DNA from: Bernardetia sp.
Lineage (GTDB): Bacteria > Bacteroidota > Bacteroidia > Cytophagales > Bernardetiaceae
Length of the DNA stretch: 64,000 bases
Assembly (NCBI GenBank): GCA_020630575.1
Contig: JAHDBD010000017.1
Coordinates: forward strand, 41,381-105,380
Direction: 5' to 3'
The position numbers were made by a program, and so were the translations under genes. The first letter of the stretch is position 1; every line of letters starts with the position of its first letter. This document shows positions 36,775 to 46,352 of this stretch, in pieces. Under the pieces are notes generated by a model. It was given only the letters and a program-made list of their open reading frames with translations, searched no databases and was not told where the DNA came from.

Positions 36775-38307
36775 TTAAACTATCTTCTTACAAAGGTTCA
36801 AAATCAATTCTTCCATTCTTTCATAACAACCAAACTCTGTAAAATTATAATTTTCTTTTGGTAGTTCTAATTTATTCTCTTCCAAAAAAGTAATATTAAA
36901 GTCATTTTGAGCCAATTTTATTAAATATAAAACAAATTGACGCAAACGCTCATCTTTCGAATCTTTTAAATGACGCTGATAATAATTTCTAAAATTATTT
37001 GATTCTGAAATAAAATCTTCCATTCCAGTATAAAACAAAAATAATAACTTTATCCAAATTCGGATGATATTATATCCTGTTTTATCTTTTGTAATTGGTT
37101 CGTCAGGAAGTTGCAAAAGTAGATTTTTTCTATAAAAATTAGGTGTGAATTTCTTTACTAACTTTGGGTCTTTGTCTTCTAAAATCAAAAATAAATAGGC
37201 TTCACGCAATCTCCACGAAGATTTGTCCCATTTATCAAGCCTTTCAAATTGTGGCGTTTCAACAACTTCTAATAAGATAAGAGCAGCTTGTTTGTAACCA
37301 TGTTTGGGTTCATTTATTTTTAAAAGTGTATCAAAATAAAGTTCTTGAATCTTAAATTTATTAAAGGCTTGATACGTTGTGAGTTTGGTTGCCTTTTTTA
37401 TTAATTGTAAGGCTTGTGAAAATTCTCCTGCATAACGATATGTATAAATTTGGGCAATTAAAAGTTCTAAATTGCGTGTGGGCGTATTTAGATGAGGATA
37501 AGTCTGAAAATGTTCTTGCCAATCATTTGTGTTTTTTTGCAAATCTTCTAGTTTGGGTTGGCTTTGTAAAAGACGAGTATTTCTAAAGCGAAAACCATAT
37601 AATTTAGCAAGTGGATGTGTGTCTTTTTCGTTTTGCTCAGATTTTTTATAATATTTTTCAGTTAGTTTTTCGGCTGCATAAGCTTCTGCTTCCCATTCAG
37701 AATATTGTCCAATAAAAAATTTGGTTTTAGCTTGCATCACTTCCCAATAGCTTTTTAGATTATCCAAAAAAATCATTTCTTCTCTCAACTCTTGGGCTTC
37801 CAACGTATATTTTTCGGTTTCATTGGCAAATCCTTTTAAGGCATAAATAGTACGAAGTTTACGCACACATTCCCATTCTGTTTCTATTAAATGATATTCT
37901 TTTGCCTTCTGTCGAACTCTTTCAATGATTTTTTCTGCATTATGATATACATTTTGAATGAGTAATTTATCTGCAATAATCAAATACTGATTTGCCAAAA
38001 ACTTGGTTTCTTCTTGATTAAAAATATCTTTTCGTTTGCTTTTTCGTATCTTTTTTTCAACCTCCAAATCGCTAGAAAGCAGAAGCTCAAAAAGTTTGTT
38101 GATTAAATTTCGTTTGAGCATCAAATAACGCTTATCAGAAGGCGAAGTTTCATATAAAAAATGAGAAGCCTCTTCATCACTTTGAATAATTCCTTTTGAA
38201 ACAGCATCAAAGAGTTTTCTCATTTTGGAATCTCTAGGCAAAACTTGGTCTAAAGATTTGAGAGGATATTTGGAAAGAATAAAAGCGAGTTCAAGGAGTA
38301 AATCCAT
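36775..38307 (-). CDS. Hypothetical helical repeat protein
   Basis: A 510-residue soluble protein of mostly amphipathic helices, with TPR-like spacing of aromatic and alanine residues (for example NAEKIIERVRQKAKEYHLIE, and YRYAGEFSQALQLIKKATKL). There is no signal peptide or catalytic motif. It resembles by style the long uncharacterised helical proteins common in Cytophagales genomes, but I cannot assign a family. It stands alone, converging on the lipoprotein gene with a 71-base gap. Its start has a normal ATG at 38307. Confidence 0.7.
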   Translation of the reverse strand: MDLLLELAFILSKYPLKSLDQVLPRDSKMRKLFDAVSKGIIQSDEEASHFLYETSPSDKRYLMLKRNLINKLFELLLSSDLEVEKKIRKSKRKDIFNQEETKFLANQYLIIADKLLIQNVYHNAEKIIERVRQKAKEYHLIETEWECVRKLRTIYALKGFANETEKYTLEAQELREEMIFLDNLKSYWEVMQAKTKFFIGQYSEWEAEAYAAEKLTEKYYKKSEQNEKDTHPLAKLYGFRFRNTRLLQSQPKLEDLQKNTNDWQEHFQTYPHLNTPTRNLELLIAQIYTYRYAGEFSQALQLIKKATKLTTYQAFNKFKIQELYFDTLLKINEPKHGYKQAALILLEVVETPQFERLDKWDKSSWRLREAYLFLILEDKDPKLVKKFTPNFYRKNLLLQLPDEPITKDKTGYNIIRIWIKLLFLFYTGMEDFISESNNFRNYYQRHLKDSKDERLRQFVLYLIKLAQNDFNITFLEENKLELPKENYNFTEFGCYERMEELILNLCKKIV

Positions 38308-38868
38308 TTTTTTTAATTTCTAGATTGCTTATAGAGGTACAAATATTATCAAAGTAGAGTTGATTTTAGGACAAAATTAATGAATATGAATTCTGAATTA
38401 ATCAAAAAATACAAAATTAAATAGCTGTTAATGTTAAAATCGATTTACTATTATGTGGTTTTTTATCAAAATCAGAAAATAATAATAGTTGATTTAATTA
38501 ACAATTTGTTCACACAAAATTCAGTCATTCTTTTTTTATGTTAATTAAAAAAAAGGTTATTTGAAGTCTTTTGAGTGTATTTTAAGCTATTTTTTACTTT
38601 ACAAAGTTCGCATTAACTTCTTAGTAATCAATCCTTTTACTATGAACAAATTAATAACAAACCTTTACGAAAAAATCTCATGACTCTAATAAAATCTTCT
38701 AATTCTTACATAAAAATCACTTTACTATCTTAACTGTTTTTTGATTGCAAGCGCAAAGCAAAGGGGCTAGTTTTGGGAATATTAGAATTACAAAAATCAT
38801 TTTCATAATTCTTATATCCCCTTTCACTATAAAAATTTATTTACAAAGTTCCCTTTCCCTTTTCAAAA
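38308..38868. other. Long gene-free region
   Basis: 561 bases between divergent genes. I see no gene. It holds A/T-rich tracts and one GC-richer patch near 38749-38772 (GCAAGCGCAAAGCAAAGGGG). It presumably carries the promoters of the endonuclease gene and of the helical protein gene, but no convincing TTG/TAnnTTTG pair was found. Confidence 0.5.
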
Positions 38869-40959
38869 ATGACTAAGAATTTACGCTTTCAATTTTTCTC
38901 TGTTTTATTAATTTTTATTGGCTTTACTTTTTCTGTAAATGCACAAACTCCTCCCCCTTCTAATCTTTCAGGTTCTGCTTTAAGAACTTGGTACAAACAA
39001 AATTATCATGATGGAAAACATAATACTTTAGGCTATTCTACAGCAAGAAGATATATGTACAACAATATTGATAATAAAAATAACTCAATCACCTGTGTTT
39101 ATTCAGGTTTTGTACAGCCTTGGACGTATGGAGGAACAGGCACAAACCCAATGCCTATCAACTGTGAACATACAGTGCCTCAAAGTTTCTTTGGAAAATC
39201 CGAACCAATGGTTTCAGACATTCATCATTTGTTTCCTACCTATTCAGATTGGAATGGTACACGCTCAAACTATCCTTTTGCAGAAATAAATGATTCTCAA
39301 ACTGAAAAATGGATGGTAAATTCTTCACAACAAACTTCTGTTCCCAACTCAAATATCAATGCGTATAGTGAGTATGCTTCACAAAAATTTGAGCCTCGTG
39401 AAGACCAAAAAGGAAATACTGCTCGTGCAATTTTCTATTTTTATACCATGTATCCAACACAAGCAGGTTCAATGAGTCAAGTTGCAGATATTAATGTTTT
39501 GTATCAATGGCATTTGTCTGACCCAGTTGATGCTGCTGAAATAGACAGAAATAATAAAATCGAACAATATCAAGGCGACCGTAATCCATATATTGATTAT
39601 CCTCAAACAGTAGCAATTGCTTGGAATTTATCTGGTGGTGGAACAGGTGGAGGAGACACAGGTGGAGATACTGGAGGTGGAACGCCACCAACAGGTTCAG
39701 AACTGTTTATCTCTGAATATATTGAAGGTTCTTCTAACAATAAAGGTTTAGAAATCTATAATCCAACTTCTTCTTCGGTTAGTCTTTCTTCTTATTCTAT
39801 TCAAAAACAATCAAATGGTTCTGGAAGCTGGGGTTCTCAACTTTCATTAAGTGGTAGTTTGGCAGCAGGTCAGACGTATGTAATCGTTTATTCTTCGGCT
39901 TCTTCGACACTTAAAGCAAAAGCTAATTTAGTGACTTCTTCCAGTGCAGTTACTTTTAATGGAAATGATGCTGTTGCGCTCTTTAAAAATAATTCTTTGA
40001 TTGATGGTGTTGGTGTTTTTAATAGTTCGGCTACTTTTGGAGCAAATGTTACTTTGGTTCGAAAACCTACTGTAACAACTGGAAATACAACTTACACGAC
40101 TTCTGAATGGACTTCATATTCACAAGATACATTTACTTATACAGGAAATCATACTATGAGTGGTGGTTCAACTGGAGGAGGAGATACAGGAGGTGGAAAT
40201 ACTTCTGCTCCAACAGGTTATTGTTCATCAAAAGGAAATAGTGTTGCCGATGAATGGATTCAACGAGTAGTTTTTGGTTCAATCAATAATACCTCGGGTT
40301 CGAATGGTGGGTACAGAGATTATACAAATCTTAGCACAACAGTAAGCAAAGGTAGTAGTCAAACAATTACTATTTATCCTGCTTGGTCTGGAACGATTTA
40401 TAATGAGTCTTATACAGTCTTTATAGACTGGAACAGAGATGGTGATTTTAATGATAGCAATGAAACAGTTTATTCTCGTTCGGCTGGAAATGCTTCTTCT
40501 GTAAGTGGTACAATTAGCGTTCCTTCAACGGCTTCAACTGGAACTACTCGTATGCGTGTTGCGATGAAATACAATGCAAATTCTTCTTCTTGTGAAACAT
40601 TTAGTTATGGCGAAGTAGAAGATTATCATATCCATGTTACAGGAACGGCAAAAATTTCTGCTGGTAATAATAATGATAAAAAAAATGAAGAAACGACAAT
40701 TCAAAATACAGTAAATGAATTTAAAATCTTTCCAAACCCAACTACTCAAGATGCAAAACTGCAAGTATCAGTTATTGAATCTCAAGATGTAGCTGTTCGT
40801 ATATTTAATACGCAAGGAAAAGAAGTTTCATTCCAAACTATTTTTGTAAATGGAAATGAAGAAATTACTTTACCTACCAATCGTTTGAAAACAGGACTTT
40901 ATATTGTAGAAATTACAGGAAAAGATTTTCGTTTCACAAATAGAGTGGTTAAAAACTAA
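38869..40959 (+). CDS. Secreted endonuclease I with lamin-tail, GEVED and T9SS sorting domains
   Basis: A 696-residue extracellular nuclease. Signal peptide 1-26 ends SVNAQ. Residues about 30-245 form an endonuclease I (His-Me finger) domain with the catalytic histidine in NCEHTVPQSFF near 101 and DIHHLFPTYSDWNGTRSNYP. A Gly/Thr-rich linker leads to a lamin-tail domain at about 280-425 (ELFISEYIEGSSNNKGLEIY), a second Gly linker, a GEVED domain at about 455-595 (FIDWNRDGDFND and FSYGEVEDYHIHV), and a type IX secretion sorting domain at about 625-696 (FKIFPNPTTQ to FTNRVVKN). It should digest extracellular DNA and RNA, for nutrition or biofilm turnover. A terminator hairpin follows. Confidence 0.93.
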   Translation: MTKNLRFQFFSVLLIFIGFTFSVNAQTPPPSNLSGSALRTWYKQNYHDGKHNTLGYSTARRYMYNNIDNKNNSITCVYSGFVQPWTYGGTGTNPMPINCEHTVPQSFFGKSEPMVSDIHHLFPTYSDWNGTRSNYPFAEINDSQTEKWMVNSSQQTSVPNSNINAYSEYASQKFEPREDQKGNTARAIFYFYTMYPTQAGSMSQVADINVLYQWHLSDPVDAAEIDRNNKIEQYQGDRNPYIDYPQTVAIAWNLSGGGTGGGDTGGDTGGGTPPTGSELFISEYIEGSSNNKGLEIYNPTSSSVSLSSYSIQKQSNGSGSWGSQLSLSGSLAAGQTYVIVYSSASSTLKAKANLVTSSSAVTFNGNDAVALFKNNSLIDGVGVFNSSATFGANVTLVRKPTVTTGNTTYTTSEWTSYSQDTFTYTGNHTMSGGSTGGGDTGGGNTSAPTGYCSSKGNSVADEWIQRVVFGSINNTSGSNGGYRDYTNLSTTVSKGSSQTITIYPAWSGTIYNESYTVFIDWNRDGDFNDSNETVYSRSAGNASSVSGTISVPSTASTGTTRMRVAMKYNANSSSCETFSYGEVEDYHIHVTGTAKISAGNNNDKKNEETTIQNTVNEFKIFPNPTTQDAKLQVSVIESQDVAVRIFNTQGKEVSFQTIFVNGNEEITLPTNRLKTGLYIVEITGKDFRFTNRVVKN

Positions 40960-40989
40960 GTAATAAGCAATTAATTTTAGTGGATTATA

Positions 40990-41026
40990 AACGCCTTACT
41001 TTTTTGAAGTGAGGCGTTTTTTTATC
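40990..41026 (+). terminator. Terminator after the endonuclease gene
   Basis: ACGCCTTACTT pairs with AAGTGAGGCGT around a five-base loop and is followed by seven T. A diverged half of the same sequence (GAAGTGAGGTG plus T-run) recurs near 41406-41424. Confidence 0.85.
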
Positions 41027-41035
41027 TTCAATTAT

Positions 41036-41383
41036 TTAGCTCAATATTTTATCAAAATCAATTATAAGCTGTATAACCAACGTTAAGATAAATAAAATAA
41101 CCCCACACACTATTACAAATAACCATTTTTTCCAAGAGGTTTTTGAAAAAAATAAAGAAACAAGCATAAATAAAACATTTACAATTACTATCCAAACACT
41201 TATAACCATAAGAGAATTCATTATGATAGATTGTGTTCGATACACTATATCATTGCCAGAAATGAAAAGTTGGTAACAAAAATAAAGTAGAATAGATAAT
41301 ACTATTCCATTTAAAATAAGCATAGGTTTCCAAGAGTTTTTTACTTTGGGTTTGTTTTCTGAGTCTAATATTCTTTCTTCCAT
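41036..41383 (-). CDS. Hypothetical three-helix membrane protein
   Basis: A 115-residue protein with three hydrophobic segments, about residues 20-40 (WKPMLILNGIVLSILLYFCY), 55-80 (MNSLMVISVWIVIVNVLFML) and 90-112 (WLFVIVCGVILFILTLVIQL). The first 18 residues are charged. No family is recognised. It is a single gene between the endonuclease terminator and the leucine-rich-repeat pseudogene, both on the same strand as the pseudogene. The function is unknown. Confidence 0.6.
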   Translation of the reverse strand: MEERILDSENKPKVKNSWKPMLILNGIVLSILLYFCYQLFISGNDIVYRTQSIIMNSLMVISVWIVIVNVLFMLVSLFFSKTSWKKWLFVIVCGVILFILTLVIQLIIDFDKILS

Positions 41384-41450
41384 AAATTATTTTGAAGTTT
41401 TTTCTTCGAAGTGAGGTGTTTTTTTATGATTTAGTTTATAAAAACCATTC

Positions 41451-42524
41451 CTACCATTCAATTTCTAAATTTGGTAATAACTCTTGTAACCTTGCTTTTT
41501 GTTCAAGAGTTCTGTTACATCCTCTAATTGTAAAGGTTTCTAACTTAGATAATTTTTTAAAGTCATCTGAAATGGGTGGAAGACTTCCATAGTTAAAAAA
41601 TAGGCTTAAGTTTTCTAAATTAGTCATCTCAAAAATCAAAGGTGGAAATTCATCAAACTGAGTATCTGCAAGCATAAATTGAGTAATATTTTTTGCATTA
41701 TCCAAATTACTAGGAAGAGAATCAATATTTGGGACAGATAAATAAAGAGAAACAAGACTTTGAAGTTCTCCAATTTCTTTAGGAATATTAGTATTAGGTT
41801 CGCTTCCTTCCACCCAAGGAGAATAGAAATTTAACTATTTTAGCTTTTGCAATTTCTTTATATTGGGAGATATATATTTGAGATTATTATTTCCTAATGT
41901 TAATTCTTGTAATTGTTCTAATTCAAAAATAACTTCTGGGAGAGTATCTATTTTATTCTTTGAGAGAGATAATTTAGTAAGGTTTTTCAGTTCAGCTAAT
42001 TCTTTAGGTAGAGTTTTGATATTAGTTTCTGAAATATGTAGGGATTTTATATGTTTAAACTCTTTGATATTTGATGGAAAAATCGAATCTTGAGAATCAA
42101 AGATTATTAAACTACTATCTTGTTGCCAATTTTCATTTGTTTTTATTTCGTAATTGAGTCTTTCTTCTAATGACATTGCTTTAACTTTTATCCACTCTTG
42201 ATATTCATCATGCATTTTCTTATCACTTGGAATACTAAATAATAATCCACAAGAAATTAGTATACAAATACTTGGAAAAATAAGAAAATATGATTTCTTG
42301 AATTTTAATAAGAATTTTCTATTTCGAATAAAGAACAAAGCGTATATGAAGGCTAAAACACTAGATGCTATTCCAATTGTAAAGAAGAGTAAACTATGGG
42401 AAGCAATTCGACGAAAACTGAACAACTCCTCCCTTCCTATAATCAAGTCGCTAATAATCCAAACTACTATTAGAAAAGCAAATGAACTAGAAATAATAAT
42501 AATTTCTCTTTTGTATTTTTTCAT
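41451..42524 (-). pseudogene. Membrane-anchored leucine-rich-repeat gene cut by an in-frame TAG
   Basis: A 358-codon frame from ATG 42524 to 41451 with one internal TAG at 41835-41837. Before the stop it codes three membrane segments (residues about 10-95), a soluble linker, and several leucine-rich repeats (IKTLPKELAELKNLTKLSLS and so on to KKLQKLK). After the stop, the same frame goes on with LNFYSPWVEGSEPNTNIPKE and three or four more repeats (LPSNLDNAKNITQFML, LSFFNYGSLP-type) to a proper end. The repeats continue in phase, so this is one gene with a nonsense mutation. Leucine-rich repeats bind proteins; the partner is unknown. Confidence 0.75.
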
Positions 42525-42713
42525 TTTGATGATTTATATAATTTGTTGATTAAAATTATTAGCTATAAAAGTATAAAATAATAGAGTATAACTTTATCAT
42601 TCTATAAAAAATCAACTCTCTATTCTAAAATGGTTTGAATTTCTGCTAACAGTCTCTTATCTTGCCTTATTATTTTAGATCTATTTCATACAACAAATTT
42701 TAATTTCTTTTTT

Positions 42714-43256
42714 GTGGTTCAGCGTACTACTATTATTACTATTTTGAGTGTCTTTGGGCTTACACTCTTTCTTATTTTTCTTTTTTTGATACAAAAAGCT
42801 GCTTGGCAACAAGAAAATGAGGCTTTAAATGCAGAATTAGATAGCCTTAGAACCAGTAGTCAAAATTTGGCTTTGGAGTTTGAGGAAAAAGTAGAACAAA
42901 GACGCATTTCAGATTCACTGATGCACCGAAAAGTATACGATAATTATTTTGATGCCTACGATGCTCAAAATTTTAGACTGTATGCACTCTATAAAGATTC
43001 GGAAAGAAGATATGGTTCTTCGTCTAACTTGGCTCGTGCTTTTAATATTGAAAATTCGGAATCTATAAAAAGTAGTTCTGTTTTGGGCGAAATGTGGTAT
43101 ATTGTTCCTATCAAGGGCGTGCATTTTGTAGAAAAAAAACAAACTTGGACAAGCATTGCCAAAAAATATTATCACAATTTAAACGATTCTAGCCTACTCA
43201 AAACGTTTAATAAGGAACTAAAGCCCAATCGTTTTGTAATTGTGCCTTTTAATTAA
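42714..43256 (+). CDS. Membrane-anchored protein with a LysM-like end
   Basis: A 180-residue protein. Residues about 8-26 are a membrane anchor (ILSVFGLTLFLIFLFLI), then a coiled coil at 30-70 (NEALNAELDSLRTSSQNLAL). The last 50 residues (VHFVEKKQTWTSIAKKYYHN, then LKTFNKELKPNRFVIVPF) follow the LysM fold: a V-x-x-G/K-D/Q-T-x-x-x-I-A start, an L-x-x-x-N turn and an I-x-V/L-P end. LysM binds peptidoglycan, so an envelope role is likely. The only start in phase is GTG 42714. It is followed by the membrane protein gene at 43312 in the same direction. Confidence 0.6.
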   Translation: MVQRTTIITILSVFGLTLFLIFLFLIQKAAWQQENEALNAELDSLRTSSQNLALEFEEKVEQRRISDSLMHRKVYDNYFDAYDAQNFRLYALYKDSERRYGSSSNLARAFNIENSESIKSSSVLGEMWYIVPIKGVHFVEKKQTWTSIAKKYYHNLNDSSLLKTFNKELKPNRFVIVPFN

Positions 43257-43311
43257 CTAAATAGAGTTTTAAGACTGTTTATACGTAATTTTTAATTTTT
43301 AATTGGTTCTA

Positions 43312-44538
43312 ATGGATACGATTTATACCGATAATCAAATTATTTTTATCTCTTCTCTTGTTCCTGCTTATGCAGTTATTGGAGTAGGCTTTTTTTGTGT
43401 CTTTATAGGACTTATATTTTTCAGGAAAATATATAAAAAAATACGTTTTTTTTGGTTGATTTTTGGTCTTACTTTAATGGCTTTAGGAGTAATGGATTTG
43501 AAAGTGGGCAAAACAAAGAAAGTAATAATAGACAAAGAACAGTCAGCACTCATCGTTTTGGAACGCAAGTATTTTGGTGAAGAAGTCAAAACATCAATTC
43601 CTTTCGATAACTTTAGTCATATTGAAGTGATGCGTGATTGGACAATCCGACAAGGAAAACTATTTTCTAGAGAAGAACTCACCCTCAGTATTTCGCTAGT
43701 CCGTTGGGGATTACAACCCATTGAATTAGGAATTTATAGTGAAAAAACGGTTTTGAAAGATTTAGTGAACAAACTTCGAACAACTGTTTCCTTTCCTGTC
43801 CATTTGGTTAGCAATCCAGAAGATAAAAGTTATGCAAATTTTTCTAGGCAGTTTCTCAATGCTGATAACGTCGAAATTGCCTATACGTATCCACTCATGG
43901 AAATTTCTTTATTACCAGATTCTGTACAAATAACAGAACCTACTTATGATCTTCCACGTCCTATCAATATCAGTATTGTTAGACAAGGAAACGATGATAT
44001 GGCTATTTGGAACAATACCTATAATGTCTTTTGGATTGCTTTGGTAGGTATTCTGACTTTTGGAGGTTTATTTTTATTACAAAATTGGGTGCTTCCCAAA
44101 AAAGGATTTGGAATTGCCTTTGCTCTTTTTTATTCCTCTTTTATAATTGCTGGTGTTGTCTGGATAGGTTTTGTTTTGTCAGCTTCATTTAGTAAAACAC
44201 AGATTGAATTTAGGGAAAGTAATATTTCATATTCTACTCGTCTTTTTGGAATAAAAGCCTTCGAACAAATAACACCTAAAGCAGATATTAATGAGCTTTT
44301 GCCTATCATGAATTCAGTCAATCCAACTGATGGACAACTAACCATGGTGACTGCACAAGGTTTGGTTTTGATAATGAGTAATATTGTTGAACCTATAGAT
44401 GCTGTAAATACACTTTTCAAAAAAGCACAAACTGCGCCCATGGATTACCGTATCTTGATTGATGTAGAATCATTAACAATGGGAGAACGATTATTATTAG
44501 AAAAAGAAATGAGAAGATACTTGACAGGAGAAAAATAA
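43312..44538 (+). CDS. Hypothetical membrane protein
   Basis: A 408-residue protein with two membrane segments near the start (IFISSLVPAYAVIGVGFFCV, and FFWLIFGLTLMALGVMDL) and two near residues 240-290 (VFWIALVGILTFGGLFLL, and FALFYSSFIIAGVVWIGFVL). Between them is a soluble region of beta strands with a bacterial PH-like feel (KVIIDKEQSALIVLERKYF). No known family is recognised. I use ATG 43312 rather than the TTG at 43303 because it follows the repeat-like AATTTTTAATT block. It may be co-transcribed with the LysM-like gene, 55 bases upstream. Confidence 0.6.
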   Translation: MDTIYTDNQIIFISSLVPAYAVIGVGFFCVFIGLIFFRKIYKKIRFFWLIFGLTLMALGVMDLKVGKTKKVIIDKEQSALIVLERKYFGEEVKTSIPFDNFSHIEVMRDWTIRQGKLFSREELTLSISLVRWGLQPIELGIYSEKTVLKDLVNKLRTTVSFPVHLVSNPEDKSYANFSRQFLNADNVEIAYTYPLMEISLLPDSVQITEPTYDLPRPINISIVRQGNDDMAIWNNTYNVFWIALVGILTFGGLFLLQNWVLPKKGFGIAFALFYSSFIIAGVVWIGFVLSASFSKTQIEFRESNISYSTRLFGIKAFEQITPKADINELLPIMNSVNPTDGQLTMVTAQGLVLIMSNIVEPIDAVNTLFKKAQTAPMDYRILIDVESLTMGERLLLEKEMRRYLTGEK

Positions 44539-44753
44539 TTAATTCACTTAAATTTCAAAATCCAGTAGAAGATCAGTTTTCAGAAATTAGATTGAATCAG
44601 TTTTAGATGAAAAACAGTTTTTTTACATTTGCAAAATTTAGTTTATATTTGTCTTTGATAGATTATTAATTTTAATATTCAAAGATACAGAAAAGTGATT
44701 GTATTAGCATTTGCTTGAACTCATTATTTATTTACTATTTATTTTGATAGATT

Positions 44754-45989
44754 ATGGAAAGAATACACATCAAGAATTTTAAACAGATTAAAGAAGCAGA
44801 CCTTTATTTGCGTAAGTTTAATATCATTGTAGGCGAACATACTTGTGGGAAAAGTACACTTATGAAGGTAGCTTATTTTATGCACCACTTGCAAGACGAA
44901 ATTATAAATGAAGTTTCTGCTAATGCACCACAAATTTTTAGACACAATTTCTTTGGACGTATGAAACAAGCTGTCCGAATTGCTTTTGTTCATCATTTTG
45001 GTTCTACAAGACATTTAGCAGATTTTACAATTGATTATTATACACCTTCAGGCGAGTTAGTTTGTTTTTATATCAATGATAATAATGATTTAGATTTATT
45101 TTTTGTAGATGATTTTGGAGATAAAATATTAGATAACTCTTTTGCTGCTGTTGAAGAATTAGTAGAACTCAAAAATAAAGGTTTAGATAGCACTTCAACA
45201 GAATGGCAAGAAGTTCTAGATGCGCTTAGAGCTAGATTAAATGTTGTTTTTGGAGATAATACACAAGAACTTTATATTCCAAACAATAGAAGTGTTTGGT
45301 TTGCTATCGGAAATCGTGTTCAAACACTTTTTGATGAAATGGAACAAACGCTTAAAAGCAAAGGATTTTTACGTTTCGATTCTGAACACGAACTTTTTCA
45401 TTTGCGTTTTGTACAGCATATCAAAAATAATGTACTTCCTGTTTTCAAAAGAAATGCAACACTAAAAGATGTATTTTTTGATGTTATGAAATTTAGTACA
45501 GATGCAAATCTGACAATAGATTCGACAAGTACACAAATTGCTCAACTTCTTCAAGGAACATATCAGACAGATACTTTTGGAGAAAAAATATTTTATGAAC
45601 TTCCTGAAAAATATGTGTATCTTCAAAATGCTTCAACACATCAACAAGAACTTATCCGTATGATTCAAGATTTGTTTTTGGCTGCTCTTCGTCAGAAACC
45701 TGTTTTGCGCTTTATCGAACACCCAGAAGCACAAGTACGAACAGATTTACATGAAACTCTTACTGAGTTTTTGGTTTGGTTTGCTACTTCTCATCCTGAA
45801 AATCAACTCGTTTTCTCTACACATTCTTCTCAAATGGTAGATACACTCAACAAAATTGTAGGAAAAGGAAAACTTCTCAAAAGTGAAGATGTAAATGTTT
45901 TGACATTAGATGATGGAAATCTAGTTACACTTTCGAACCAAGAAACTGGAAAAGTAGAAGATACTTTGACAGAAAAATATTTAGTATAA
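44754..45989 (+). CDS. Stand-alone AAA15/OLD-like ATPase
   Basis: A 411-residue ABC-type ATPase of the AAA_15/AAA_21 kind. The Walker A loop GEHTCGKST is at 27-35, with cysteine in place of the usual asparagine or serine. A degenerate signature occurs at about 296 (NASTHQQELI). Walker B is VLRFIEHPEAQ at 317-327, where the usual E-E pair is I-E-H, and the switch histidine is in STHSS near 357. No nuclease domain follows, unlike OLD proteins. Such ATPases act in DNA repair or in phage defence with a partner; here no partner gene is adjacent, so the role is open. A terminator hairpin follows. Confidence 0.8.
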   Translation: MERIHIKNFKQIKEADLYLRKFNIIVGEHTCGKSTLMKVAYFMHHLQDEIINEVSANAPQIFRHNFFGRMKQAVRIAFVHHFGSTRHLADFTIDYYTPSGELVCFYINDNNDLDLFFVDDFGDKILDNSFAAVEELVELKNKGLDSTSTEWQEVLDALRARLNVVFGDNTQELYIPNNRSVWFAIGNRVQTLFDEMEQTLKSKGFLRFDSEHELFHLRFVQHIKNNVLPVFKRNATLKDVFFDVMKFSTDANLTIDSTSTQIAQLLQGTYQTDTFGEKIFYELPEKYVYLQNASTHQQELIRMIQDLFLAALRQKPVLRFIEHPEAQVRTDLHETLTEFLVWFATSHPENQLVFSTHSSQMVDTLNKIVGKGKLLKSEDVNVLTLDDGNLVTLSNQETGKVEDTLTEKYLV

Positions 45990-46020
45990 ATATAGAAGAT
46001 GCTTTAGTTTCTTCAATCAA

Positions 46021-46056
46021 AAAATCCTTTTAAAAATAGTTTTGAAAGGATTTTTA
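46021..46056 (+). terminator. Terminator after the AAA ATPase gene
   Basis: AAAATCCTTT pairs with AAAGGATTTTT, 32 bases after the stop codon. Confidence 0.75.
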
Positions 46057-46168
46057 GTTTTTATGGAACACAGAATTTACGGATTATACAAGATTAACAC
46101 AGATTTTTTTAATAATTTATCAACAAGCTTTTGTTGGAGTTTTAGCTTACATTTTTAGCTATCTATAA

Positions 46169-46283
46169 AAACAGGGTTAAAACCATGTCCAATTTATAAT
46201 TCATAGGCTATTTTTGAAAATACATCTTTATAAAAAAAACACAAAAGGTTGTTTTTTAATTGAACAGGGTTTCGCCCCTGTTT
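46169..46283. repeat. MITE-like element with inverted ends, copy 2
   Basis: The left end (AAACAGGGTTAAAACCATG, then TCCAATT) and the right end (AATTGAACAGGG, then TTTCGCCCCTGTTT) are inverted copies of each other and of the left end at 21411. The 115-bp element sits 69 bases before mnmE and 113 bases past the terminator of the ATPase gene. Confidence 0.65.
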
Positions 46284-46352
46284 AGTAATGTGAATTTATT
46301 CATTTTACATTCTCTAACATAACGATACCAACAAATATTTCTACTTCTATTT

